The position numbers were made by a program, and so were the translations under genes. The notes beneath the pieces were generated by a model. It worked only from the letters and a program-made list of their open reading frames with translations. It did not search any database and was not told the DNA's origin. A stretch of 33,333 nt of DNA from Crocinitomicaceae bacterium (GTDB lineage Bacteria; Bacteroidota; Bacteroidia; Flavobacteriales_D; Crocinitomicaceae), in NCBI GenBank assembly GCA_023262855.1, contig JALQYQ010000018.1, positions 1 to 33,333 on the forward strand, written 5' to 3'. Shown in pieces: positions 16,126 through 24,506 of this stretch (positions within the stretch are counted from its first letter, which is position 1; each line of letters begins with the position of its first letter).

Positions 16126-16551
16126 ATGAAAGTTATTTTAATTGTCAGTCTTTTCGCTGTTTTAACAAGTTCATTTATTACCCCATCAACTATTTCGTTG
16201 ACTGTAAATGTGAATGGATTTTCATCCAGTGAAGGAAAAGCGCATATTGCAATCTATCGAGTGAGTGATGATTTTCCTGCTGCAAAAGGACAATACAAAG
16301 GTCAAATCGTCGCAATCAATGATAAAAAAATTGCCTCTGCCACTTTTTCAGATTTACCGAAAGCTACTTATGCCGTTGCTGTGTTTCATGATAAGAATAA
16401 AAACGGCGTAATGGATAAAAACCTTGTTGGTGTTCCCACAGAAAAGTATGGTTTTTCAAACAATGCGCGAGAAACGTTCAGTGCTCCATCTTTCGAAAGT
16501 GCATCAGTGAAAGTAGAAGGACAAAAAACAATTTGGATATACGTTAAATAG
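16126..16551 (+). CDS. DUF2141-family secreted protein
   Basis: This is a 141-residue protein with a hydrophobic signal peptide (about 1-20). The mature part shows the DUF2141 pattern: LTVNVNGFSSSEGKAHIAIY at the start, a central DLPKATYAVAVFHDKNKNGVMDKN and then VPTEKYGFSNNARETF. The DKNKNGVMD run is an EF-hand-like acidic loop that could bind calcium, though this is inference. The fold is probably a small beta sandwich exported to the periplasm or surface. The role of the family is unknown. An AAGGA stretch sits three bases before the ATG, one of the few Shine-Dalgarno-like sites here. The last 8 nt overlap the convergent ppk1 stop region. Confidence 0.85.
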   Translation: MKVILIVSLFAVLTSSFITPSTISLTVNVNGFSSSEGKAHIAIYRVSDDFPAAKGQYKGQIVAINDKKIASATFSDLPKATYAVAVFHDKNKNGVMDKNLVGVPTEKYGFSNNARETFSAPSFESASVKVEGQKTIWIYVK

Positions 16552-18580
16552 TTGCTTTCTCCTTGTAATATTCATACAACATGACCTGTGCATGAAAGGG
16601 TTTGCCTTCTGCTTTTCGGTAAACATTCTTTAGATCTTTTCGAATCAAACGAGACTTTACACTTCCTCTCCATTGATAGGAGAAAATAGTGTCGATTTCA
16701 GCTTGCAAATCTTTGTCAAGAATTGGTGCGCCTACTTCAATACGCTTGTCTAAATTTCGCTCCATCCAATCAGCACTTGATATAAAATACTCAGGCTGTC
16801 CATCATTTGCGAAAATCATAAAACGTGCATGTTCCAAATAGCGATCAACAATACTGATCACAGTAATGTTTTCACTTTTACCCTTTACTCCTGGAATCAA
16901 GCAACAAATTCCACGAATAATCATTTCAATTTTTACGCCATTAGAACTTGCAACGTACAATTTTTCAATTAATTTCTTATCCGTTAGATTGTTCAATTTT
17001 AAACGAATACTCGCTTCTTTACCCGCTTTGGCGTGTTTAATTTCTCGCTCAATTAACGCGGTAATTTTTCGTCGAGCATTAAAAGGCGAAACCATTAATT
17101 CTTTAAACAATCCTCTTTCTAGATTATTTTCCAACAAGCGGAACACCTTTTTAACTTCTTTCGCCACTTTTGATTCTGCTGTTAGCAAGGCTAAATCACC
17201 ATAAATCAAAGCTGTTTTTTCATTAAAATTACCCGTTCCAACGTAAGTGATTAATTGTTCTTGTCGATTACTAAATCGTGCAATTTGCAACAATTTCGAA
17301 TGAACTTTCAAGTCTTGAATTCCATAGATTACGCGTGCACCATTTTCCTTTAAGCGATTAGCCCAATACAAGTTGTTTTCTTCATCGAAGCGCGCTTGTA
17401 ATTCCAAAACCACAGTCACTTCCTTGCCATTGTAGACGGCGGCCAACAAGGCATTCATGATCTGAGAATTCTTAGCAACGCGATAAACGTTGATTTTTAT
17501 TGATCGCACTTTAGGATCAATTGCCGCTTCTCGCAACAAATCAACGATGTAATCAAATTTTTGATACGGAAAATGGAGCAAAACATCCTTTTCAAGAATC
17601 TGTTTAATCAGGCTTCTTTTACCCTCTAAATCTGGATGCGAAACAGGCGGTTGCGGTTTATAATTGAATTCTGGATGCTCAAAAAACGGAAATGAAATGA
17701 AGTCTTTGAAATTATGGTATTTCCCTCCTGGAATGGTATTAATTCCAAATTTCAGATTTAAGGCATTTAACAAATAGTCCAATAAATCAGTTGGCATTCG
17801 TTCATCATAAACAAAACGAACTGGTTTTCCTTTTTTGCGCTGTTTGAGACTTTTTTCAATTTTCTCCAAAAATGAAACCGAAATATCGTCGTCTAAATCC
17901 AATTCTGCATCACGCGTAAATTTAAAAGTGAACGCTTCAATTGAATCAAAGGGAAATATCGAAAAAATGTGTTTTAAATTCAAGCGAATTATGTCATCTA
18001 ACAGAATGACGAACTCCTTTTCATCCTCTTTCAATCGGAAAAATCGTGGAAATTCTGATGGAATTTGAATTAGCGCAAACTTAATCTTTTGTTTATTCTC
18101 AGAAAGTATGCGAACCGCCAAATAAATACTCGAATCTCGTAGGCGTGGAAAGGGCGTTTTTTTATCCAATAAAATTGGAATAATGGCGTGCTTTAATGTC
18201 GTATTGAAATAGTTATTGACTATTTTTTGTTGCGCTAAAGAAATCGTTGTTTCATCCAAATGAAAGATGTCTTTGGCTGCCAATTCTTCCACAATTTTGT
18301 GATAAGCCAATTCAAATTTAGCTTGCTGTTTCAGGACTTTCTTTCGTATTTCAATGTACAATTCAGCTGGTGTGCCGTTGAATCCATCGACTGTACGTTT
18401 GTGAACAGCAATCATTCGTCGCAAATTGGCAACGCGAACACGGAAAAATTCATCCAAATTATTGGAGTAAATTCCCAAAAAACGCATTCGTTCAACCAAA
18501 GGAACACGCGGATCCAATGCTTCTTGCAGAACACGCTCGTTGAACGCTAACCAACTTAATTCACGATTAATTAAATTCAT
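16544..18580 (-). CDS. ppk1: Polyphosphate kinase 1
   Basis: PPK1 reversibly builds inorganic polyphosphate from ATP through a phosphohistidine. The 678-residue protein has the whole family layout: N domain beginning FINRELSW-like (LINRELSWLAFNERVL) with SNNLDEFFRVRV, a head domain, then two phospholipase D-like catalytic domains. The autophosphorylated histidine is His427 in LKVHSKLLQI (His435 in E. coli), the second conserved histidine is His584 in YLEHARFMIF, and RGICCLIPG and GTGNFNEKTA are conserved nucleotide-site segments. It stands alone: no exopolyphosphatase gene is adjacent. A one-mismatch -7 box (CAATTTTG, 18592-18585) lies 4 nt from the ATG. Its 3' end overlaps the convergent DUF2141 gene by 8 nt. 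Confidence 0.97.
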   Translation of the reverse strand: MNLINRELSWLAFNERVLQEALDPRVPLVERMRFLGIYSNNLDEFFRVRVANLRRMIAVHKRTVDGFNGTPAELYIEIRKKVLKQQAKFELAYHKIVEELAAKDIFHLDETTISLAQQKIVNNYFNTTLKHAIIPILLDKKTPFPRLRDSSIYLAVRILSENKQKIKFALIQIPSEFPRFFRLKEDEKEFVILLDDIIRLNLKHIFSIFPFDSIEAFTFKFTRDAELDLDDDISVSFLEKIEKSLKQRKKGKPVRFVYDERMPTDLLDYLLNALNLKFGINTIPGGKYHNFKDFISFPFFEHPEFNYKPQPPVSHPDLEGKRSLIKQILEKDVLLHFPYQKFDYIVDLLREAAIDPKVRSIKINVYRVAKNSQIMNALLAAVYNGKEVTVVLELQARFDEENNLYWANRLKENGARVIYGIQDLKVHSKLLQIARFSNRQEQLITYVGTGNFNEKTALIYGDLALLTAESKVAKEVKKVFRLLENNLERGLFKELMVSPFNARRKITALIEREIKHAKAGKEASIRLKLNNLTDKKLIEKLYVASSNGVKIEMIIRGICCLIPGVKGKSENITVISIVDRYLEHARFMIFANDGQPEYFISSADWMERNLDKRIEVGAPILDKDLQAEIDTIFSYQWRGSVKSRLIRKDLKNVYRKAEGKPFHAQVMLYEYYKEKATI

Positions 18581-18659
18581 ATTGCAAAATTGTCAAATTC
18601 AACGTAAAGCGCCTTTGATAGTAATATTAAATAATTGTAAAGATTTCGCTTTAAACCAC

Positions 18660-18686
18660 AAAAAAAGGCTGCATCTCTGCAACCTT
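18660..18686 (-). terminator. Intrinsic terminator of the lipoprotein gene
   Basis: On the minus strand AAGGTTGCA pairs with TGCAGCCTT (one G-U pair) around a GAGA loop, followed by seven T. It begins about 20 nt after the stop at 18707 and separates that gene from ppk1. Confidence 0.88.
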
Positions 18687-18706
18687 CTTCTTCACTTTAT
18701 GTTCGA

Positions 18707-19240
18707 TTAAACTTTCATTCCTTTAACCACGCGATCTTTGCGTTTTGTTTTTTGAAGTTTTTTCAAAATTACCATCAAATAAGCATTTCCACTCGATGAA
18801 TTCGCATAATAGGTTTCATTTCCATATGTTAATTTTCCACCTTTATCTTGCGACCAATCTGCTACCAAATAATATTTTCCTGAAGCTTGATTTGCACGAA
18901 CTGCAAAGTTGATTGTTTTACCAACTCCTGTTTCGAAACGCAACATTAACTCGCCATTTGGACCATATCCTTCAAAAATACATTTTGTGTTAACAGGGAT
19001 AATTACACGGTCTTGTTCACTACTTGAACTTGTTACTAAAGCTCCGTCATCTGTTGTTCCTTGTCCTTCTTGCGATTTACTTTTTTCTAAAATAATCGTT
19101 GCAGAAGTAAAGAATTGAACTTTACGCAATTGTTTATCCGAATCCAAGCTAAATTCATCACGAATTTCATTTGTATAAGGAACTTTTGTCCCACAGCTTG
19201 CTAAAAGAATTCCAACGATAAAAAGTAATGTATACTTCAT
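18707..19240 (-). CDS. Hypothetical lipoprotein
   Basis: I start this at the ATG at 19240 (177 residues): it opens directly with a lipoprotein signal, MKYTLLFIVGILLASCG, whose lipobox LLAS-Cys16 fits signal peptidase II, and a -7 box lies 16 nt upstream. A longer frame to 19279 would put hydrophilic residues ahead of the signal and span that promoter. The mature protein is polar with a Ser/Gly/Gln-rich linker near 55-75 and beta-like segments after (FEGYGPNGELMLRFETG, GKYYLVADWSQDKGG). The family is unknown to me. It would be anchored in the inner or outer membrane facing the periplasm. The gene is monocistronic, with its own terminator, and divergent from the MBL hydrolase gene. Confidence 0.8.
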   Translation of the reverse strand: MKYTLLFIVGILLASCGTKVPYTNEIRDEFSLDSDKQLRKVQFFTSATIILEKSKSQEGQGTTDDGALVTSSSSEQDRVIIPVNTKCIFEGYGPNGELMLRFETGVGKTINFAVRANQASGKYYLVADWSQDKGGKLTYGNETYYANSSSGNAYLMVILKKLQKTKRKDRVVKGMKV

Positions 19241-19256
19241 AATTTCAAATTTTTGA

Positions 19257-19264
19257 CAAATATA
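19257..19264 (-). promoter_or_regulatory. Candidate -7 element of the lipoprotein gene
   Basis: TATATTTG on the minus strand matches TAnnTTTG and ends 16 nt before the ATG at 19240. Confidence 0.5.
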
Positions 19265-19339
19265 ATCATTGACTTTCAAAAATGGTGCCTAAATAAAAAG
19301 CATTGTTTACTAGCATAAGGTCGAGTTCTTTTAAATTTC

Positions 19340-19347
19340 TACCTTTG
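19340..19347 (+). promoter_or_regulatory. Candidate -7 element of the MBL-hydrolase/GT4 operon
   Basis: TACCTTTG is an exact TAnnTTTG match ending 18 nt before the ATG at 19366. It falls inside a longer in-frame reading (from 19303), arguing for the shorter protein. Confidence 0.5.
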
Positions 19348-19365
19348 TCGCTCTATTTTAACAGT

Positions 19366-20013
19366 ATGAACATTAACATCGCCGTATTTTCGTTTAATGG
19401 GTTTCAAGAAAACACCTACATTCTCTCTGATGAAATGTCGAATTGTGTCATAATTGATCCTGGATGTTATGAACGCCATGAACAAGCTGAATTAGCAGAA
19501 TACATCGAAAGCAATGGGTTAAAACCGCTTGCGCTCTTGAGTACACATGCACACATCGATCATATTTTGGGAAACAGTTTTGTGAAACGTACCTATAACC
19601 TTGACTATTATTTACACCGTGAGGATTTAACGACGCTTCATTCTGTTGTCAATTATGCACATGTTTATGGATTTCATGGTTACGAACCTTCACCAGAGCC
19701 AACTCATTTTCTAAATCACGGTGATAAATTGGTATTTGGAGGAATTGAATTAGACGTTTTCTTTACACCGGGTCACGCACCAGGACATGTTGTTTTCTAT
19801 AATGCTGAAAATAAGTTTGTCATTAACGGAGATGTTTTGTTCAATGGCAGTTTTGGGCGTGTTGACTTACCAGGTGGAGACATTGAAATTTTGAAGAAAT
19901 CGATTCACGAAATTATGTTTCAATTACCAGAAGATACGATCGTTCATTGCGGACACGGACCAGCAACAACAATTGGAAAAGAAAAACGTTCTAATTACAT
20001 TTTGAACTTCTAA
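19366..20013 (+). CDS. Metallo-beta-lactamase-fold hydrolase (glyoxalase II-like)
   Basis: This 215-residue protein starts at the ATG at 19366, downstream of a good -7 box. The metal site is complete: HAHIDH (His61, His63, Asp65, His66), His137 in TPGHAPGH, Asp156 in VINGDVLF and His197 in VHCGHGPAT. The two-metal ligand set and PGHAPGHVVFY match hydroxyacylglutathione hydrolase-like enzymes, but this subgroup is broad and the true thioester substrate is unknown; short glyoxalase II-like proteins often lack the glutathione-binding C-terminal domain, as here. It is cytoplasmic. The GT4 gene starts 6 nt after its stop, so both share a transcript, though the functional link is unclear. Confidence 0.88.
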   Translation: MNINIAVFSFNGFQENTYILSDEMSNCVIIDPGCYERHEQAELAEYIESNGLKPLALLSTHAHIDHILGNSFVKRTYNLDYYLHREDLTTLHSVVNYAHVYGFHGYEPSPEPTHFLNHGDKLVFGGIELDVFFTPGHAPGHVVFYNAENKFVINGDVLFNGSFGRVDLPGGDIEILKKSIHEIMFQLPEDTIVHCGHGPATTIGKEKRSNYILNF

Positions 20014-20019
20014 TCATTC

Positions 20020-21144
20020 GTGAGAATAGGTATAAATACACGGTTTTTGCTTTCTTCAAAGATGGAAGGCTTTGGTTGGTACACCTATGAAATTACAAAG
20101 CGTTTGGTGCAAAATCACCCAGAACACGAATTTGTATTTTTCTTTGACCGTTCGTTTGACCAGAAATTTATTTTTGGCCCTAACGTAACACCGATTGTAC
20201 TTTCACCACCAGCTCGACATCCATTTTTATTTATTTACTGGTTTGAAGTGGCAATCAAACGCGCTTTAAAAAAACATAAAATCGATGTTTTCTTTTCACC
20301 GGATGGCTATTTATCCTTGGGTTCCAATGTTCCTCAAATTGCGGTGATTCACGATATTAATTTCGAACATTACCCAAAAGATTTACCTTACTCCGCTCTA
20401 AAATACTTGAAACATTATGTTCCTAAATTTGCGAAGAAAGCAGACAAAATAATCACTGTATCCAACTATTCAAAAGAAGATTTAATCAAACAATACCAAC
20501 TTCCGAGCGAAAAAATTACTGTTGCCTGGAATGGTGCTTCAGATCATTTCAAGCCTTTGGATGAAGCGGAGAAAATTCTCGTCAGAAAAAAATATTCAAA
20601 CGGTTTACCTTATTTTCTTTTCGTTGGAGCAATTCATCCGCGTAAAAATGTTAAGCGTTTGATTGAAGCTTTTGTGCACTTTAAAAAAGAAACGAAATCA
20701 GCTACACAACTTGTAATCGTTGGTGAATCTTTGTGGAAAAATAATCCACTAGACCTTCAGCTTTCTGAAGAGGAGCGTCAAGACATTCATTTCACGGGAC
20801 ATTTGCCAATTGATGAATTATCAAAAATTACTGCCAGCGCATTTGCATTAACGTATGTTCCCTATTTTGAAGGGTTTGGAATTCCGCTTGTAGAAGCTAT
20901 GAAATGTGGCACTCCGATTATTTCGGGGAATTTAACTTCATTACCTGAAGTCGCAGAGAATGCTGCATTGTATTGTAATCCATTCGACGTGAATGACATT
21001 TCCGCACGAATGACCGAATTTTGTACACATCCAGCATTACAGGAACAATTATCACAAGCAGCTTTGGAACGTTCTAAAGCCTTTAGCTGGGATTATTCTG
21101 CTGAAATTGTGTGGAAAGAAATAGAAAATCTTGCCTCGAATTAA
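20020..21144 (+). CDS. GT4-family glycosyltransferase
   Basis: The start is GTG, 6 nt after the preceding stop, giving 374 residues with no better ATG nearby. It is a GT-B enzyme of family 4: N-terminal GFGWYTYEI (17-25), AVIHDINFEHYP (108-119) and TVSNYSKEDLI, then the C-terminal donor site FVGAIHPRKNVKRLIEAF and EGFGIPLVEAMKCGTPII, with Glu284 and Glu292 of the E-x7-E motif. Such enzymes transfer sugar from a nucleotide donor to lipid-linked or surface glycans; the acceptor is not deducible. It probably acts at the cytoplasmic side of the inner membrane. Its TAA stop shares the palindromic TTAA (21141-21144) with the stop of the convergent DUF420 gene. Confidence 0.92.
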   Translation: MRIGINTRFLLSSKMEGFGWYTYEITKRLVQNHPEHEFVFFFDRSFDQKFIFGPNVTPIVLSPPARHPFLFIYWFEVAIKRALKKHKIDVFFSPDGYLSLGSNVPQIAVIHDINFEHYPKDLPYSALKYLKHYVPKFAKKADKIITVSNYSKEDLIKQYQLPSEKITVAWNGASDHFKPLDEAEKILVRKKYSNGLPYFLFVGAIHPRKNVKRLIEAFVHFKKETKSATQLVIVGESLWKNNPLDLQLSEEERQDIHFTGHLPIDELSKITASAFALTYVPYFEGFGIPLVEAMKCGTPIISGNLTSLPEVAENAALYCNPFDVNDISARMTEFCTHPALQEQLSQAALERSKAFSWDYSAEIVWKEIENLASN

Positions 21145-21713
21145 CCGTAATAAGGTGAAATCATGAAGTAAACGATAACACCTGAAACTGCAACATACAA
21201 CCAAATTGGGAAAGCAATTTTCGTCCATTTTTTATGTTTCTCATAATTTCCTTGCCAAGCAAACAAATAGGTAAATAGTACAACTGGAATAACAGCAACA
21301 CTTAAAAGTATGTGTGAAATCAATAACACGTAATACAAATAAGCCATTGCTCCAACCTTTGCTTTTTCAAGAATATCCAAGGTTCCAGAATTGTTTGTGT
21401 CACCATACATTGTTGAGTCAGAAGTCATGTGATAAACAACATAAAGCACTAAAAATAAGGATGACAATAGCAACGCAAAGCGAATCAATCCTCTGTGTAA
21501 TTCGATTTTCTTTGCTTTCACCGCTCTCAATGCTCCAATTAAAACAATTGCTGTCAAGGCATTAATCGTCGCGTATACTGCAGGTAAAAACGTTAAATTG
21601 TAATCACCAATTTTAATTTTAAACAAGGCTGCAACAGCAACAGGAATAACTACTGAAAGTGCTACAATTAATTTTTTCGCACTTGCCGCTTTACTTTGAT
21701 CCATCAATTCCAT
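21141..21713 (-). CDS. DUF420-family membrane protein, CtaM-like oxidase assembly factor
   Basis: This 190-residue protein has about five transmembrane segments (roughly 14-31, 39-61, 77-98, 126-150, 164-186). Conserved histidines face the membrane: His73 (ELHRGLIR), His94 (VVYHMT) and His133 (LISHILLS). DUF420 includes Bacillus CtaM (YozB), needed to assemble haem A-containing oxidases, and its place at the end of a ctaB-oxidase-SCO run fits that role. The start overlaps the SCO1 coding end by 23 nt (14 nt if the second ATG, at 21704, is used). It closes the oxidase operon tail-to-tail with the GT4 gene. Haem or copper binding is inference. Confidence 0.85.
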   Translation of the reverse strand: MELMDQSKAASAKKLIVALSVVIPVAVAALFKIKIGDYNLTFLPAVYATINALTAIVLIGALRAVKAKKIELHRGLIRFALLLSSLFLVLYVVYHMTSDSTMYGDTNNSGTLDILEKAKVGAMAYLYYVLLISHILLSVAVIPVVLFTYLFAWQGNYEKHKKWTKIAFPIWLYVAVSGVIVYFMISPYYG

Positions 21714-22353
21714 ATTCTTCTTTTAACAATAAACGTAAATCCTTCTCTAATTGTTCAACTTGTTTTTTATCTGTTCCTAAATAAACTCCTCGCACATATC
21801 CTTCTTTGTCAACCAATGTAAATGCGCCTGAGTGAGCGTAGCCACCTTCTGCTTCATCATCACGACCTGCAAATATTTGGAAGTTTTCAATGCCAAGTTG
21901 ATGCGTTTCTTCTTCATCTCCACAGAAAAATTGCCAATTTGATGCGGTAATACCATGGTGATTTTTGTATTTCTTGAGTACCGATGGTGTGTCATGATCA
22001 GGATTGATCGAAATGGACATGAACTGAACATCCTTTTTCAAATCTTGCGTAGCATCATTGAGTGCTTTCAAGTTTTTTGTCATAGTTGGACAAATCGTTG
22101 GACAAGTCGTAAAGAAAAAATCAGCAATCCACACTTTACCTTTCATGTCCGTACTCTTGACAATCATTGAATCTTGGTTGCGGAAATAAAAATAAGGCAC
22201 AGTTGGGTAAACAGTATCTGTTACTTCAACTCCATCAACCAATTTGTATTCAATATCGAAATTCCCGATAAAGGGTAAAACATGCTTTTTCTCTTCTTTC
22301 GACGTGCATGAAGCGATTAAAATCAACAATCCTATACAGAAACCTAGCCTCAT
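21691..22353 (-). CDS. SCO1/SenC-family copper lipoprotein
   Basis: I start at the ATG at 22353 (220 residues) because it opens with a lipoprotein signal (MRLGFCIGLLILIASC, lipobox Cys16); a longer frame to 22431 would add a lysine-rich stretch and overlap the upstream gene. The thioredoxin fold has the copper motif TTCPTICP with Cys84 and Cys88, ISINPDHDTP and the third ligand His174 in GYAHSGAF. SCO proteins deliver Cu to the CuA site of oxidase subunit II or reduce its cysteines; here it would sit in the periplasm anchored by lipid. It lies 7 nt after the SCO-like paralog and overlaps the DUF420 gene. Confidence 0.92.
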   Translation of the reverse strand: MRLGFCIGLLILIASCTSKEEKKHVLPFIGNFDIEYKLVDGVEVTDTVYPTVPYFYFRNQDSMIVKSTDMKGKVWIADFFFTTCPTICPTMTKNLKALNDATQDLKKDVQFMSISINPDHDTPSVLKKYKNHHGITASNWQFFCGDEEETHQLGIENFQIFAGRDDEAEGGYAHSGAFTLVDKEGYVRGVYLGTDKKQVEQLEKDLRLLLKEEYGIDGSK

Positions 22354-22360
22354 TCGTGAA

Positions 22361-23050
22361 TTATTTTTTCGACTTTTCTTTTTTCGCTCTTGCTTTGTCG
22401 TATTCTTTTTGCAATAAAGCCACATCTTCATTCATACGTCGAATCATTCCTTCCGTTTTTCCTGAAAGTACCATTCGCAAATGATTCTGTTTATCTAACA
22501 ATAAGATGAGTTCTTGATACGCTTCTCCACCGAAAAACTCCTTTCCTTCTTTCAACAGTTTTTCATTGTTATGCTCAAAATCATACAAACTGCGCGAATC
22601 TCCAGAAGCTAAATACCATAAATCAGGATCATAACCTTCAACTCGATCGTGCAACATTTCATTAATTGCTGTTAAATCAGTGATTGGATTTCCTTCACCA
22701 TCCGTCGCGTAAGAAATAATCTTCACTTGTTTCAAGCGTTTGTGCTTGTTTTGACGAATATGACGATAAATTCCCTGACTTACATGCCATAATGAAATAG
22801 CACAACTATCTGGACATGTTTCTTGAATTGTAGTTACAAGAACAATATCACCTTCAAAATCTTTAGAAGTGAATTTCTTTCCGCGAGCATCTGTAAACGA
22901 ATAGTTCACAGCCTTGCCATAATCGTCAAGTGTTTTGAATTTGTGTTCACATCCACGTGTAGATATGAATATCAATAACAAAGCCGGACCGAATAAAAGT
23001 AAAAATACATATAATACTTTCATTCGTCCGGCAGTAGTTTTAACAGCCAT
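22361..23050 (-). CDS. SCO-like thioredoxin-fold protein lacking the copper-ligand histidine
   Basis: This 229-residue protein has one N-terminal membrane anchor (about 11-31) and a periplasmic SCO/thioredoxin-like domain. It keeps the CxxxC pair in ETCPDSCAIS (Cys79, Cys83) but at the position of the third SCO ligand the aligned residue is Tyr178 (AYQELILLLDKQ), not His. Without that histidine it probably does not bind Cu like SCO1 and may act instead as a thiol-disulfide partner for the CuA cysteines; this is inference. The C-terminal tail is basic (ARAKKEKSKK). It starts 14 nt after subunit IV and ends 7 nt before SCO1. Pairs of SCO-like genes occur in related oxidase clusters. Confidence 0.83.
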   Translation of the reverse strand: MAVKTTAGRMKVLYVFLLLFGPALLLIFISTRGCEHKFKTLDDYGKAVNYSFTDARGKKFTSKDFEGDIVLVTTIQETCPDSCAISLWHVSQGIYRHIRQNKHKRLKQVKIISYATDGEGNPITDLTAINEMLHDRVEGYDPDLWYLASGDSRSLYDFEHNNEKLLKEGKEFFGGEAYQELILLLDKQNHLRMVLSGKTEGMIRRMNEDVALLQKEYDKARAKKEKSKK

Positions 23051-23064
23051 AAAGCTAATTTATT

Positions 23065-23433
23065 TTATCCTCCGTAAGTTTCCCATGCATTTCCCACAGC
23101 AGTTGCCTCCATCAATGCGATGAAAATCAAATAAGCCATGAACAAGAAGTATGGAACCAAAATTACGTATTTCAAACTTTTTTTCTCATCACCCAAGTGC
23201 ATGAAAACCATAACAATGTATCCAGCTTTCAATAATGTCATGATTATGAACGACCATTTTACAAATGGCCAAGCACCAGAACCTTGTTTAATGAATGCAC
23301 CTAATGCAACTTCGATAATAGTAATTGCCGTTAACAAAGCAGTTACCATCCAAATTTTCTTTCTGATTGCTTTTCCTTGTTCCTCACTGTGGTGAGTGTC
23401 CAAAGAATATTCTATAACGTCGTCTCTTAACAT
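23065..23433 (-). CDS. Cytochrome c oxidase subunit IV (caa3 type)
   Basis: This 122-residue protein has three transmembrane segments (about 26-46, 58-78, 88-110) with the family features KAGYIVMVFMHL and KSLKYVILVPYF. A short acidic N-terminus precedes them (DDVIEYSLDTHHSEE). Subunit IV is a small accessory subunit of caa3/bo3-type oxidases that supports assembly and stability in the cytoplasmic membrane. It lies 25 nt after the second subunit III gene and 14 nt before the SCO-like gene, within the oxidase operon. Confidence 0.9.
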   Translation of the reverse strand: MLRDDVIEYSLDTHHSEEQGKAIRKKIWMVTALLTAITIIEVALGAFIKQGSGAWPFVKWSFIIMTLLKAGYIVMVFMHLGDEKKSLKYVILVPYFLFMAYLIFIALMEATAVGNAWETYGG

Positions 23434-23458
23434 AACTAAGAATTTTTTCGAATTAAAA

Positions 23459-24484
23459 TTATACTAGGTAGAAGAAAGTAAATACGAATACCCAAACTAA
23501 ATCGACAAAGTGCCAGTAAAGTCCAGTTTTTTCTACCATTTCGTAGTGTCCTCTTTTGTGGTAAACTCCTCTAACAACACCTAAACAAATGATGATGTTA
23601 ATGATTACCCCTGAGAATACGTGGAATCCGTGGAAACCAGTAATAAAGAAGAAGAATTGTCCGTATTGCTGTGGACCATATTCGTTTTCTTCTAAGTTTG
23701 CTCCGTAAATAACTTTGCGCGGAGTACCAGAATTGATAGCATCGTAATATTGATTACATGCATCTTTGCCTTTAATATGGTCTCCAACCTTATATTTCTT
23801 ACCATCTTTTTTGATGATCAACTCCATGTGTTCATCTGCCGCTTTATCTACTGAAACTTTCGAACCATCGTGCAAGGTAACAATACTATTGTTGATATTT
23901 CCTGCAACTACAGCATGCTGATATTGATGCATTAAATCCTCTGTAATTATTTCCCCTTTTTTGTGGTGTTTTCCAGCCTCAAGAACCTTGAAACTTTTGA
24001 TTTCACCAAAGTGACCTTTAACAATCGCTTGAGAACCGTCAGCTAATTCAACTTTTCCAAATTCAGAACCGTGAATGAAGTGACTCCACTCCCATGCCTG
24101 AGAACCAACGAAAAAGAAACCACCGATAATAGTAGCAATCATCCATTTAATAACACCTTTTTTATCCATTCGGTGACCAGCTTCAACAGCCAATACCATT
24201 GTTACAGAAGATACGATCAAAATGAACGTCATTAATGCAACATAAATTAAAGGATATCCGTGACCCAAGAATGGTAAAGAATTAAATGTTTCCTCACCGA
24301 TCGGCCATGCATCTTGTGCATCGTGACGTGTAAATCCGTAAGCAACTAATAGTCCTCCAAATGTCAATGCATCAGACACAAGGAAGAACCACATCATCAA
24401 CTTTCCATAGCTCGTACTAAACGGAGAAATTTTCCCTCCCCAAAGCGTACTAGCATCAATCTGATTAGAAGCGTGTCCTGCCAT
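23459..24484 (-). CDS. Cytochrome c oxidase subunit III with a large extra loop domain
   Basis: Subunit III of a caa3-type oxidase, 341 residues, with five transmembrane segments at about 29-50, 77-101, 111-131, 274-303 and 320-340. Hallmarks are WEWSHFIHG after the third, then FFFITGFHGFHVFSG and GLYWHFVDLVWVFVF. Between the third and fourth helices lies a soluble insertion of about 134 residues (137-270), Lys/Gly/His-rich with short beta-like units (VELADGSQAIVKG, VTLHDGSKVSV). By the usual topology of subunit III this loop faces the periplasm near the cytochrome c docking face. Ordinary subunit III proteins have about ten residues there. It is 22 nt after the other subunit III gene. Confidence 0.93.
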   Translation of the reverse strand: MAGHASNQIDASTLWGGKISPFSTSYGKLMMWFFLVSDALTFGGLLVAYGFTRHDAQDAWPIGEETFNSLPFLGHGYPLIYVALMTFILIVSSVTMVLAVEAGHRMDKKGVIKWMIATIIGGFFFVGSQAWEWSHFIHGSEFGKVELADGSQAIVKGHFGEIKSFKVLEAGKHHKKGEIITEDLMHQYQHAVVAGNINNSIVTLHDGSKVSVDKAADEHMELIIKKDGKKYKVGDHIKGKDACNQYYDAINSGTPRKVIYGANLEENEYGPQQYGQFFFFITGFHGFHVFSGVIINIIICLGVVRGVYHKRGHYEMVEKTGLYWHFVDLVWVFVFTFFYLV

Positions 24485-24506
24485 TACAAAAAATTTTTAT
24501 GCAAGT

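Noticed and set aside
22354..22431. Longer SCO1 start at 22431
   Set aside because: It adds a lysine-rich stretch before an intact lipoprotein signal and overlaps the preceding gene by 71 nt.
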